Assembly: GCA_948762645.1 (NCBI GenBank)
Contig: CAQBRY010000004.1
Coordinates: 1-43,126 of the forward strand
DNA: 43,126 bases
Reading direction: 5' to 3'
DNA from: an uncultured Eubacteriales bacterium
GTDB lineage: Bacteria > Bacillota > Clostridia > Oscillospirales > Acutalibacteraceae
Under the pieces are notes generated by a model, which saw nothing but the letters and a program-made list of their open reading frames with translations, made no database searches and was not told the origin of the DNA. Every line of letters starts with the position of its first letter. The first letter of the stretch is position 1. A program made the position numbers and the translations under genes. Positions 33,216 to 41,627 of the stretch are shown in pieces.

Positions 33216-33659
33216 TTAAAATGGTAAATCATCATCAGACTGTATTTCCTGAAAATCACTGTCGCTTCCACTTATATAAGCTGCCTGACCTTCTGATTTA
33301 CTATTATCCTCAAACTGACCAGAACTATTTGAACTATCTTTTTTAGATTCTACAAAGTGAACATTATTAGCAATAACTTCAAAAGCTTTTCTTTTATTTC
33401 CATCTTTGTCTTGATACGTTCTTGTCTGGATAGAACCTTCGATAGCTATTAGCTGACCTTTTTTAAAATATTTAGCAATAAACTCAGCAGTACTGCGCCA
33501 TGCCACAATATCTATAAAATCTGTTTGTCTTTCTTCTCCTGATCTTGCAAAAGATCTTCCAACTGCTATATTAAAACTTGTAACGGGGATACTATTGGGA
33601 GTATGCCTAAGTTCCGGATCAACGGTAAGTCTACCTACCAATGCTACAACATTTAACAT
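33216..33659 (-). CDS. ssb: Single-stranded DNA-binding protein
   Basis: 147 residues: OB fold (about 1-105; LNVVALVGRLTVDPELRHTP, then TDFIDIVAWRSTAEF), a Ser/Gln/Asp-rich linker and the conserved acidic tip DDDLPF that recruits repair proteins. Between rpsF and rpsR, the classic arrangement. Confidence 0.97.
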   Translation of the reverse strand: MLNVVALVGRLTVDPELRHTPNSIPVTSFNIAVGRSFARSGEERQTDFIDIVAWRSTAEFIAKYFKKGQLIAIEGSIQTRTYQDKDGNKRKAFEVIANNVHFVESKKDSSNSSGQFEDNSKSEGQAAYISGSDSDFQEIQSDDDLPF

Positions 33660-33677
33660 CTAAAAATTCACTTCCCT

Positions 33678-33974
33678 TTAGTCTTCCTTTTTTACAATTA
33701 ATGATCTAAGTATTCCATCTGTAATCTTGCTTATACGGTCAAGTTCAGCTGGAAACTTTGCATCACTTTTAAAACTAAACAATATATAAATCCCTTCAGA
33801 CTCCTTGTTAATTAAATAAGCAAGTTTACGTTTTCCCCACTTATCTACATTTTCAAGTATAGCCTCTTTCTCGATTAGTTCCTTAAATTTGTTAGTAATT
33901 CCCTCAATGGAATCCTCTGAAAGTTTAGAAGAAATAACGAGCATAAATTCATAAAAATGCTTAATTTCTGCCAT
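33678..33974 (-). CDS. rpsF: 30S ribosomal protein S6
   Basis: 98 residues with the S6 ferredoxin-like fold (HFYEFMLVISSKLSEDSIEG, WGKRKLAYLINKESEGIYIL). First gene of rpsF-ssb-rpsR. GGAGGTG upstream. A consensus promoter at 34061-34089 gives a leader of about 80 bases containing a hairpin (34000-34020), which may be the S6:S18 autoregulatory element known from other bacteria, though the diagnostic CCG loop is not obvious. Confidence 0.97.
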   Translation of the reverse strand: MAEIKHFYEFMLVISSKLSEDSIEGITNKFKELIEKEAILENVDKWGKRKLAYLINKESEGIYILFSFKSDAKFPAELDRISKITDGILRSLIVKKED

Positions 33975-33999
33975 AAACGCACCTCCTTTTGGACATTAG

Positions 34000-34020
34000 A
34001 CTCTTATTGCATATAAGAGT
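34000..34020 (-). promoter_or_regulatory. Hairpin in the rpsF leader (possible S6:S18 binding element)
   Basis: 8-bp stem ACTCTTAT/ATAAGAGT with a 5-base loop, extended by an ACAT/ATGT pairing outside an internal loop. It lies between the promoter and the GGAGGTG of rpsF. Position fits a leader regulator; the sequence match to the known motif is poor. Confidence 0.4.
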
Positions 34021-34060
34021 AAGGATGTAATATCATTAATACATGATAAAAACATCCCAC

Positions 34061-34089
34061 ATTATACCATTTATAAAATTAAGAGTCAA
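34061..34089 (-). promoter_or_regulatory. Consensus sigma-A promoter of rpsF-ssb-rpsR
   Basis: Minus strand TTGACT (34089-34084), 17-bp spacer, TATAAT (34066-34061). One of the best sigma-A matches in the window. Confidence 0.82.
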
Positions 34090-34174
34090 TGTTCAATATA
34101 TTAGTTTTATAAATAACTACATATCAGAATTAAAAAATTTGCTTAATTATATTTTGAAATTTTAAATATTTTTA

Positions 34175-34202
34175 TTGACTATATATATTATATATGTATA
34201 AT
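34175..34202 (+). promoter_or_regulatory. Sigma-A promoter of the kinase gene
   Basis: TTGACT (34175-34180), 16-bp AT-rich spacer, TATAAT (34197-34202), followed by AAAAGGAG and the ATG at 34226. Confidence 0.72.
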
Positions 34203-34225
34203 AATTATAAAAGGAGATGATTGTT

Positions 34226-35137
34226 ATGAATAAAGAAGAAGCAAAAAAATTTTTGGAAAACCACGGCTATAATGTTAAACAATTTCTTGGAGAAGGATCA
34301 TTCAGTAAAGTTTTTAAATGTGCAAATCCGAAGAAGGAACTCGTTGCCGCTAAAGTTATTTGCGTAGAAGACGAACAACAAATTCAAAGGGAAATTAATA
34401 CTGCCAAAGAAATAGAAGCAGCAAAACCTCTGGACTTTTCAAAGTATAAATTTGAATTTAGCCAAGCATTTAAACAACGTGCCAAAAACTATTATAAATA
34501 CCTTAATGTTCCTACCGTAAAGGAATTTTCAGGTGGAACTTTTAATGTTGTCGTTGAAGCCCCCTTAGTCGACAGTGACACTTGGAAATCTATTATAGAA
34601 GGTCCAAATGAGGGAAAAGTTCCCTATGATAAATTTAAACAAGTGGCTAAAAGCGTACTAAAAGCACTTACTGTTCTGAATGCTCGAGGAATAGCTCATT
34701 TCGATATAAAACCCGAAAACATATATCAATGCACTTCCGCAAGCGGGATAACTAAATTTAGTTTGGGAGACTTCGGTCTTTCCGGAGAAACTATTGACCC
34801 CAAAACAGAGCAAGAAGAGTATCGCCGTAAAGGCTCTCCCGCTTTTGCCGCTCCTGAATTGTTTGGAAGTAAATTAGATCAAAAACAAATTAAAAAAGTT
34901 GATGTCTACTCGCTTGGAGCTACGCTTTTTCTAATGTTTCTTGCTAAGAAGAAAGACTTCATAAATGCAAATCAACTTCCTAATGCTATAAAAAGATTAC
35001 AGAGTGGAACAATTTATGCAAATACAAATAAAGAGATTAAAAGAAAATTTCTTGATTTTGTAAAGTATTGTACAACACTAAATCCTGCACAAAGGCCAAC
35101 TCCTTCACAGGCATTAACCCATCCGTTCCTAACATAA
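34226..35137 (+). CDS. Soluble eukaryotic-type Ser/Thr protein kinase
   Basis: 303 residues from the ATG at 34226 (AAGGAG 9 bases upstream; an ATG three codons earlier abuts the site). Complete kinase fold: Gly-loop GEGSFSKV (22-29), Lys43, catalytic loop HFDIKPEN (158-165) with Phe in place of the usual Arg (non-RD), DFG at 182-184, APE at 209-211, conserved Asp226 in DVYSLG, and a C-terminal RPTPSQALTHPFL that is typical of eukaryotic kinases. There is no membrane segment or PASTA repeat, unlike PrkC/IreK. No phosphatase is adjacent. It has its own promoter and terminator. Targets are unknown; bacterial IreB-like substrates and host proteins are both possible. Confidence 0.92.
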   Translation: MNKEEAKKFLENHGYNVKQFLGEGSFSKVFKCANPKKELVAAKVICVEDEQQIQREINTAKEIEAAKPLDFSKYKFEFSQAFKQRAKNYYKYLNVPTVKEFSGGTFNVVVEAPLVDSDTWKSIIEGPNEGKVPYDKFKQVAKSVLKALTVLNARGIAHFDIKPENIYQCTSASGITKFSLGDFGLSGETIDPKTEQEEYRRKGSPAFAAPELFGSKLDQKQIKKVDVYSLGATLFLMFLAKKKDFINANQLPNAIKRLQSGTIYANTNKEIKRKFLDFVKYCTTLNPAQRPTPSQALTHPFLT

Positions 35138-35161
35138 TCAGCTATTTAAAAAACATTTTAG

Positions 35162-35199
35162 AATCATAGCACTTTCAAAAAAGTGTCTATGATTTTTTT
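35162..35199 (+). terminator. Intrinsic terminator of the kinase gene
   Basis: Long stem: ATCATAG and CACTTT pair with AAAGTG and CTATGAT across one bulge (35163-35193), short loop, then seven T residues. It also lies just past the sigF stop on the other strand. Confidence 0.85.
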
Positions 35200-35208
35200 A
35201 GTTTACTA

Positions 35209-35871
35209 TTAACTTATTTTTCTATAGATCATATTTATTATAATCTTTTCTCTTCTTGAAACCTGAACCTGTGTAAGATTTAATACTTTAGCCGTCTTAG
35301 ATTGGGTTAAACCTTTAAAATATCTAAGGCGTATTAAAGTTTTGTCTTGGTCGCACAAACTTTCAAAGGCCTCAGATAAAAGTATATTTTCAGAAATTTT
35401 ATCTTCATCAAATTCAACGGGTATGTCTATTTGATTATTACTATCTTCACAATCTTCATTATATGACGTCAAGGACATCGGAACTTTAGAAACCTCCAAG
35501 GCTTCCAAAATTTTTTCTGACTCTACTTCAAATTTTTTACATAATTCACTAATCGTAGGCTGCCGTTCGTGCTTTAACAAAAAATCTTCACATTCTTTTT
35601 TTACCTTAATAGATAAATCTTTAAGTTTTCTCCCGACTTTTATACTGCTATTATTTCTAAATAACTGTTTAATCTCGCCAAGAATAACCGGTACGGCATA
35701 AGTAGAAAACTGCAAACCTCTATTTTTATCAAACGAACGCACAGCTTTAACAAGACCTATACATCCAGATTGAAATATATCGTCATAGTCTAGATTTCTA
35801 TATTTAAATCTTTTTGCACAGGAATGTACGAGTCCTATGTTATCATTTACTATTTTGTCTTCATCTTGCAT
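35209..35871 (-). CDS. sigF: RNA polymerase forespore sigma factor F
   Basis: 220 residues of the sigma-70 sporulation/SigB subfamily. Region 2 (NLDYDDIFQSGCIGLVKAVR, FDKNRGLQFSTYAVPVILGE), region 3, and region 4 (LIRLRYFKGLTQSKTAKVLN). Directs early forespore transcription; held by SpoIIAB until SpoIIAA is dephosphorylated. Start overlaps the SpoIIAB stop by 11 bases. Third gene of spoIIA. Confidence 0.96.
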   Translation of the reverse strand: MQDEDKIVNDNIGLVHSCAKRFKYRNLDYDDIFQSGCIGLVKAVRSFDKNRGLQFSTYAVPVILGEIKQLFRNNSSIKVGRKLKDLSIKVKKECEDFLLKHERQPTISELCKKFEVESEKILEALEVSKVPMSLTSYNEDCEDSNNQIDIPVEFDEDKISENILLSEAFESLCDQDKTLIRLRYFKGLTQSKTAKVLNLTQVQVSRREKIIINMIYRKIS

Positions 35872-36310
35872 TTTTAGTGGGCCTTCGTATTATGTACTTT
35901 TCTAAGGTTACGGTCGTACCCTTTCCTATTTTCGAAACAACTTTTATCTTATCCATAAAACTCTGCATAACAGCGAAACCAAGTCCTGATCTTTCACTCC
36001 CACCGGTTGTAAATAAAGGTTCCATGGCCTGATCCACGTCTTCTATACCGCATCCTTTATCACGTATCTTTACCATTATTCTTCCATTTTCATAAATTTT
36101 AGATGATATGTAAATTGTACCGAGTTTATTTTTATATGCATGTACAATCGAATTCGTAACTGCTTCTGATACAGCCGTTTTAATATCAGCAATTTCATCA
36201 ATAGTAGGGTCAAGTTGAGCTACAAACGCCGAAACAGCAGTTCTTGCAAATCCCTCATTGTACGATCTGCTTAAAAAATTTAAATTCATCTCATTTATAA
36301 CATTAACCAT
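35861..36310 (-). CDS. spoIIAB: Anti-sigma F factor SpoIIAB
   Basis: 149 residues, GHKL kinase. N-box TAVSEAVTNSIVHAYK (about 44-59), G1 DKGCGIEDVD, G2 GGSERSGLGFAVM. Binds and inhibits sigma-F and phosphorylates SpoIIAA. GGGGAG precedes the ATG; TGA stop. Coupled to sigF. Confidence 0.96.
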   Translation of the reverse strand: MVNVINEMNLNFLSRSYNEGFARTAVSAFVAQLDPTIDEIADIKTAVSEAVTNSIVHAYKNKLGTIYISSKIYENGRIMVKIRDKGCGIEDVDQAMEPLFTTGGSERSGLGFAVMQSFMDKIKVVSKIGKGTTVTLEKYIIRRPTKNAR

Positions 36311-36331
36311 AAAAAATTGTCTCCCCTTAAT

Positions 36332-36634
36332 TTAAAATATTCCAAGCTTCATAAGTCCGGATAGCTTGACCATTCTTTCAATTCTCTTTGGTATATTTAT
36401 TACCTTAAGTTTTCCTCCGGTAGTTACCATAAGTTTATATCTTCCCATTATTAGGCCTATTCCTGAGCTATCCATAAACTGTACTTTTTCAAAATCTAAA
36501 TTTGTAAGTTTTGGCCCCTTGGAAGAAATATTTGCATCTATTTTCTCTCTTATATCTTTCGCCGTATGATGATCTATGTCTCCCTCTACGAAAGCCGTCA
36601 AAATACCATCGCTAAATTCTATTCTGACACCCAT
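36332..36634 (-). CDS. spoIIAA: Anti-sigma F factor antagonist SpoIIAA
   Basis: 100 residues, STAS domain. Phosphorylation-site motif FMDSSGIGLIMGRYK (about 53-67), Ser in DSSG is the SpoIIAB target. First gene of spoIIA. A TATAAT (36656-36651, minus) lies 17 bases upstream of the start, near a GTAGGTGA ribosome site; a sigma-H promoter, usual for this operon, is not clearly visible. Confidence 0.96.
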   Translation of the reverse strand: MGVRIEFSDGILTAFVEGDIDHHTAKDIREKIDANISSKGPKLTNLDFEKVQFMDSSGIGLIMGRYKLMVTTGGKLKVINIPKRIERMVKLSGLMKLGIF

Positions 36635-36703
36635 TTATTTTTCACCTACTATTATACTGATTTTTTAAAATATTAAAGTATTTTAAGCATAAAATATAAA
36701 ATT

Positions 36704-36728
36704 CTCTTATTCTTTTTTAGAATAAGAG
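36704..36728 (-). terminator. Hairpin terminator of valS
   Basis: Perfect 9-bp arms CTCTTATTC/GAATAAGAG with a 7-base loop; the minus-strand tail is AATTTTATATTTTAT. It separates valS from spoIIAA, 120 bases after the valS stop. Confidence 0.6.
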
Positions 36729-36847
36729 ATAAATAATTTTTCTTTTGTAAAATTCCGTCGAAAAAATAAATTATTATATTAAAAATTTTAAAATTGTAAA
36801 TTACTAATTTTTATTTTCCTATGGAGTCTTATACATTTAAAAGCATT

Positions 36848-39478
36848 TTATAATTTTTCAATATTCTTAATTTCCGACTCTATTTTTAAAATCTTACTTT
36901 CAAGTTCTAAAACAGTATTTTTAATATTATTAATAACATTTTCCGGCGCTTTGGACATAAATTTTTCATTACAAAGTTTAAGCTTAGAACTTTCTAAATA
37001 TCTTTTCGAATTTTCAAGTTCTTTGTTCATCCTTTTAAGTTCTAAATCTTTATCAATGAGCTCTTTAAGGGGAATATATATTTTTGCAAAGCTTGTAAGT
37101 ATAACGGCGCAGTTTTCAATATTAAAATCGTTTCCAAACTTTAAGTTATCTGAATAGGAAAGTTTCTTTATAATATTTTTATACTCTTTTAAATTTGAAA
37201 ATTCTTCGGATAAATCAATATATACAGACGTCTTTTTATTCTGAGGTACGTTCATTTCCGCACGTCTGTTTCTAATTGATCTTATAATCTCTATCACTCT
37301 CTTAACTATGCCTTCGGATCGTTTAAAATCAAAATTTTTATTATACTCCGGAAACTCAGATATCACTATGGACTTCTCGCTTTGAGGAAATGACTGCCAT
37401 ATTTCTTCCGTAATAAATGGCATAAAAGGGTGCAAAAGTTTTAATGTGCCACTCATAATCCAGACTAAAACTTGTTTATTGCCAATGCAGTCTTTTGGAT
37501 TTTCTAAAATATTAATCTTAGAAAATTCTATATACCAATCACAAAATTCATCCCATATAAAATCGTATAACTTTTGAAGCGCAAGACCAAGCTCAAATTT
37601 TTCAATATTTTCTGTCACTTCAAGCACTATATTATTAAACCTGCTAATTATCCATTTGTCAGTCTCGCTTAAGTCATCCGGTATTTCGTTTTTTACATCT
37701 TGACCTTCTAAATTCATATGAATAAACCTTGCTGCATTCCATATTTTATTAGCAAAGTTTCTGCTTGAAAGTACTTTTTCATCAGAAAACCTCATGTCAT
37801 TTCCAGGACTGTTTCCCGTTGCCAAAGTAAATCTTAATGCGTCCGCACCGTACTTTTCGATAACTTCAATTGGATCCACTCCATTTCCCAAAGACTTAGA
37901 CATTTTCCTTCCCTGAGAGTCTCTTACAAGGCCATGTATAAATACATTCTTAAAAGGTATTTTTCCAGTCATCTCAAGGCTGCTGAAAATCATCTTAGAT
38001 ACCCAGAAAAATATAATGTCATATCCGGTTACTAACGTATCGGTTGGGAAAAAGTGTTTAAACTCGTCTGTTTCATCAGGCCACCCGAAAACTGAAAACG
38101 GCCACAAAGCAGATGAAAACCATGTATCTAACGTGTCTTCATCCTGAACTATATTTTTGCTTTTACATTTAGAACATTCTTTAGCAGGTTCTTTAGATAC
38201 GGTAATTTCTCCACAGTCACTGCAATACCAAGCAGGTATTCGATGTCCCCACCAGAGCTGACGTGATATGCACCAATCTTTCACGTTTTCCATCCAATGA
38301 TAATATATTTTGCTAAACCTCTCGGGTATAAATTTTACATCCCCATTTTTTACACAATCTATAGCGGGTCCTGCAAGAGGTTTCATTTTTACGAACCACT
38401 GCGTAGATACTCTCGGCTCTATAACAGATGAGCATCTATAACAGCTGCCGACGTTATGCTTAATATCTTCCGTTTTTAAAAGGGCTCCCAATTCTTCCAA
38501 ATCGCTTACTATCTTTTTCCTTGCTTCATATCTGGAAAGTCCCTGATACTTACCCGCTTCATCGTTTAATACTGCATTTTCGTCCATTATGTTAATTACA
38601 GGTAAATTATGTCTAAGACCTACTTCAAAGTCGTTAGGATCGTGAGCGGGAGTGATTTTTACAACCCCCGTTCCAAAATCCATCTTTACATATTCATCGG
38701 ATACTATTGGTATTTCACGCCCTATAATAGGTACTATTACCTTTTTGCCTATTAAATGTTTAAATCTTTCATCATCTGGATGTACAGCCAAAGCAGTATC
38801 ACCAAGCATAGTTTCGGGTCTGGTTGTAGCTATAACTACGAACTCATTGCTTCCAAGTATTTGATATTTTATATGCCAGAAATTGCCCTGGTTCTCTTCA
38901 AAATTAACTTCTGAATCAGATATAGACGTCAAACATTTCGGGCACCAATTTATAATACGTTTGCCCCTATATATAAGTCCCTTTTCATAAAGCCTTACGA
39001 AAAATTCCGATACAGCTTTGCTGCATCCTTCATCCATAGTAAATCTCTCATGAGCCCAATCGCAACAGCACCCTATTTTCTTAACTTGCTCTGATATGAA
39101 ACCACCGTATTCTTCTTTCCACTTCCATGCTCGGTTTAAAAATTCTTCTCTTCCAAGATCTTCTTTTTTTATACCTTCTTTTCGCATTTGCTCAGTAATC
39201 TTAGCTTCTGTGGCTATAGCTGCATGGTCAATTCCCGGAACCCACAGTACATTATATCCCTTCATCCTTTTAAACCTTACCAATATATCTTGAAGAGTAT
39301 CGTCTAAAGCATGACCCATATGTAATTTTCCCGTGATGTTTGGTGGGGGCATCACTACAGTATATACCTCTTTAGAATCATCTATATTACTTTTAAAAAA
39401 ACCACTGCATTCCCAAAAATCATAAAGTTTCTTTTCAACATCTTTGGGTTCATAGATCTTTCCCAGTTCTCTACTCAC
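36848..39478 (-). CDS. valS: Valine--tRNA ligase
   Basis: About 876 residues from the GTG at 39478 (VSRELGKIYEPKDVEKKLYD), 8 bases after GGAGG; a longer reading is not supported. Class I motifs: HMGH in NITGKLHMGHALDD and KMSKS in GRKMSKSLGN, with the CP1 editing domain (TTRPETMLGDTALAVHPDD) and a C-terminal coiled coil (LELKRMNKELENSKRYLESS). Normal length. Strong promoter at 39516-39544. Confidence 0.97.
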   Translation of the reverse strand: MSRELGKIYEPKDVEKKLYDFWECSGFFKSNIDDSKEVYTVVMPPPNITGKLHMGHALDDTLQDILVRFKRMKGYNVLWVPGIDHAAIATEAKITEQMRKEGIKKEDLGREEFLNRAWKWKEEYGGFISEQVKKIGCCCDWAHERFTMDEGCSKAVSEFFVRLYEKGLIYRGKRIINWCPKCLTSISDSEVNFEENQGNFWHIKYQILGSNEFVVIATTRPETMLGDTALAVHPDDERFKHLIGKKVIVPIIGREIPIVSDEYVKMDFGTGVVKITPAHDPNDFEVGLRHNLPVINIMDENAVLNDEAGKYQGLSRYEARKKIVSDLEELGALLKTEDIKHNVGSCYRCSSVIEPRVSTQWFVKMKPLAGPAIDCVKNGDVKFIPERFSKIYYHWMENVKDWCISRQLWWGHRIPAWYCSDCGEITVSKEPAKECSKCKSKNIVQDEDTLDTWFSSALWPFSVFGWPDETDEFKHFFPTDTLVTGYDIIFFWVSKMIFSSLEMTGKIPFKNVFIHGLVRDSQGRKMSKSLGNGVDPIEVIEKYGADALRFTLATGNSPGNDMRFSDEKVLSSRNFANKIWNAARFIHMNLEGQDVKNEIPDDLSETDKWIISRFNNIVLEVTENIEKFELGLALQKLYDFIWDEFCDWYIEFSKINILENPKDCIGNKQVLVWIMSGTLKLLHPFMPFITEEIWQSFPQSEKSIVISEFPEYNKNFDFKRSEGIVKRVIEIIRSIRNRRAEMNVPQNKKTSVYIDLSEEFSNLKEYKNIIKKLSYSDNLKFGNDFNIENCAVILTSFAKIYIPLKELIDKDLELKRMNKELENSKRYLESSKLKLCNEKFMSKAPENVINNIKNTVLELESKILKIESEIKNIEKL

Positions 39479-39515
39479 TATAATTATCCTCCATTTTAAT
39501 ATCAATTAAATAAAA

Positions 39516-39544
39516 ATTATCCCATAGTTAAAGCATGAAGTCAA
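39516..39544 (-). promoter_or_regulatory. Sigma-A promoter of valS
   Basis: Minus strand TTGACT (39544-39539), 17-bp spacer, GATAAT (39521-39516). Leader of about 30 bases; no T-box structure between promoter and gene. Confidence 0.75.
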
Positions 39545-39617
39545 TTTACAATATATAAAGTGTAAAATGTTAAATAAATATTGCCACACAATTGTATTAC
39601 AATAAAAAATAACATAA

Positions 39618-40761
39618 TTAATTATTATTAAAAATCAATTTTTGAATAAAATCTTTTGGATTTACAATTTTAAATCTATTATTCTCTATATGTGATGTAT
39701 CTTTCAACGTTTGAAGAAGGTCGTCATTAAAAATGTCGGGTCTAACCTGTAAGCCAAGAGCCAATATTCCACACAGTACAGGCACACTTCCACTCTGAGA
39801 AGGACATTGATATACGTAAGAATATTCTTCGACATTCCTTACTTCCGAAGTAGTCCTACAACCGCAAGGAACACATATTAAATCATATATTGAATTAGTA
39901 TCCCTCAAAGACAATAAAAATGTTTCTTCATTATCTTGTAAATTTTTTATAATTGATCCGCCTAAAAAAGCATTTTGACACGTTATCAAGATATTTGTAG
40001 TCCAAATAACAGCTTTGAATACTATCTTTAGTATCTAAAACCAATATATCATTTTGTTTTGCACGTACTAAAGCTTGTTCCCACAATTCACCATTTTCCA
40101 TAGTATTTCCGGCTGTAGCTGACGGAGCTGACGATACTGATACTATTCTAATTTTTTGTTCTTGCGGTAAAGATTTATTTTTTTCTGTTATATAATCCAG
40201 TGCATCAGCAAAATATTTAGCATCTCCAATTGCAGGAACTTCCACTTCAGGTGCAATACCCGTGGCCTTGCCTGAGAGTAACCCTGTTACAAAAGGTCCA
40301 TGATAACTTGTTCCGGAATATTTATTTGAATTAATTATATCTTCCGGAAAAAATGATTTAAACTCTACTATTGAATCTTTATACTCCGGATGGTCTAAAG
40401 ATTTTCCCATACACTGATCTATGGCTGCTACATGAACATCTTTACCTGTTACTCCCTGATTATGTAAATCTTTTATTCCCATACCCGGATATTTTGCATC
40501 TTCTAATACTTGGTCAGGACTTAATTCATCCGGAAGTTTAGAAGTCTCAGACCAAATAGTGCTTTGATTAAAAAATAATGACCTTAAAAGTGACTCATCT
40601 TCGATGGTACATCTGGACAAATTTTTATTTCTTACGTCTTCCCCTTCAGATACAGAAAACTTAGGTAAAAGCTTATAAATAAAATATCCTCCTCATAAAA
40701 CCAAAACAAGTGCTAGTACCGAAAATAAAACTACTTTAAGATTATTTTTTAAATTAACCAT
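39618..40761 (-). pseudogene. Broken subtilisin-like (S8) serine protease gene
   Basis: Read from an ATG at 40761 (GAGGGG upstream), the gene encodes a membrane anchor (about 10-30, VVLFSVLALVLVL), but codon 23 is TGA (40693-40695). After that, a subtilase domain continues: Asp in VHVAAIDQ, His in SYHGPFVTGLLSG. The frame is lost near 39964-39969, where a run of six T (minus strand) has one base too many; dropping one T restores the frame, and the Ser motif SQSGSVPVLCGILALGLQ follows to 39618. So all three catalytic residues are present but the frame is broken twice. Either a decaying gene or sequencing error at the T run; the TGA is unlikely to be an error of that kind. Confidence 0.82.
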
Positions 40762-40967
40762 TATTATTTTTTCCCCTCAAAATTTAACATTTTAAATAGC
40801 ACAACCCGAATTATAACATTTATATAAAAAAATCAAAATTATTCATTGTTTATATTTAAATCGATATTAAGATTTAATCTCGCTTAAATATTACTCCCCT
40901 AAAAAGTGACATTTTGAATTTCCTTGAATAAATTAAATAGAAATATTTTTTATTGGGGTGAAAAAAT

Positions 40968-41609
40968 TTGTCTGATCAACTTTTATGTATATTTGAATCA
41001 ATTATGATTGTAACAGCACTTTCCATGGATGCTTTCGTCGCAAGTTTTGCATATGGCACCAACAAAGTAAAAATACCTTTTTTATCTGTAACAATTATAA
41101 ACGTAATTTGTAGTTCAATTTTAGCTATATCTCTATTTTTCGGAACGATAATCAAAAATTTTGTTCCAGAATCCTTTACCCACATTATTTGCTTTCTCAT
41201 ATTATTTTTCTTAGGAATATACAAATTGGCAGATAGTATCGTATCAACCATCACTAAGCGTAAAAATATAAGAAAAAATATCAGCTTTAATATGCTGAGC
41301 CTAAATATAAATACATCTATATCGTCAAACAAAGAAGAAGAAAATTATGATACAAAGTCCAAAATACTAATGCCTCTTGAAGCAGTCTCTCTTTCTATTG
41401 CACTTTCTTTAGATGGTTTAGCCGTAGGTATAGGTGCTGCTCTTGTAAACTCAAACAGTGTCCAAATAGTATTATTTTCTCTTGTTTCTGATATGATTGC
41501 AGTTATGCTAGGATGTTTTATTGGAAATAAAATAGCTGAAAAAATCTCTTTTAATCTCTCATGGCTTAGTGGTTTACTTTTAATTATATTATCATTTTTA
41601 AAAATATAA
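40968..41609 (+). CDS. MntP/YtaF-family membrane protein
   Basis: 213 residues, six membrane segments in two halves, with the repeated Asp motifs LSMDAFVAS (about residues 18-26) and LSLDGLAVGIG (about 146-156). This family includes the manganese exporter MntP and the sporulation membrane protein YtaF. The separating cytoplasmic loop (about 100-130) is polar, as in YtaF, so YtaF is the better guess. TTG start at 40968 with GGGGTGA 7 bases upstream. Convergent with trpS. Confidence 0.88.
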   Translation: MSDQLLCIFESIMIVTALSMDAFVASFAYGTNKVKIPFLSVTIINVICSSILAISLFFGTIIKNFVPESFTHIICFLILFFLGIYKLADSIVSTITKRKNIRKNISFNMLSLNINTSISSNKEEENYDTKSKILMPLEAVSLSIALSLDGLAVGIGAALVNSNSVQIVLFSLVSDMIAVMLGCFIGNKIAEKISFNLSWLSGLLLIILSFLKI

Positions 41610-41627
41610 AATAAAAATGATATTTTA

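Noticed and set aside
34000..34020. Firm call of the S6:S18 leader motif
   Set aside because: A hairpin is present but the characteristic CCG element is not clear, so it is listed only as possible.
36848..39620. T-box leader for valS, trpS or lysS
   Set aside because: Upstream regions are short (about 30-120 bases) and lack the T-box sequence and specifier stem.
39964..39969. Programmed -1 frameshift in the S8 gene
   Set aside because: The required shift is +1 (or loss of one T); a -1 slip gives TAG immediately. The T6 run points to an indel instead.
40693..40695. TGA reassigned to Trp, which would join the signal anchor to the subtilisin domain
   Set aside because: TGA ends spoIIAB, ireB, nfnB and the TIGR03960 gene at their normal lengths, and Trp is encoded by TGG throughout, so recoding is unlikely.
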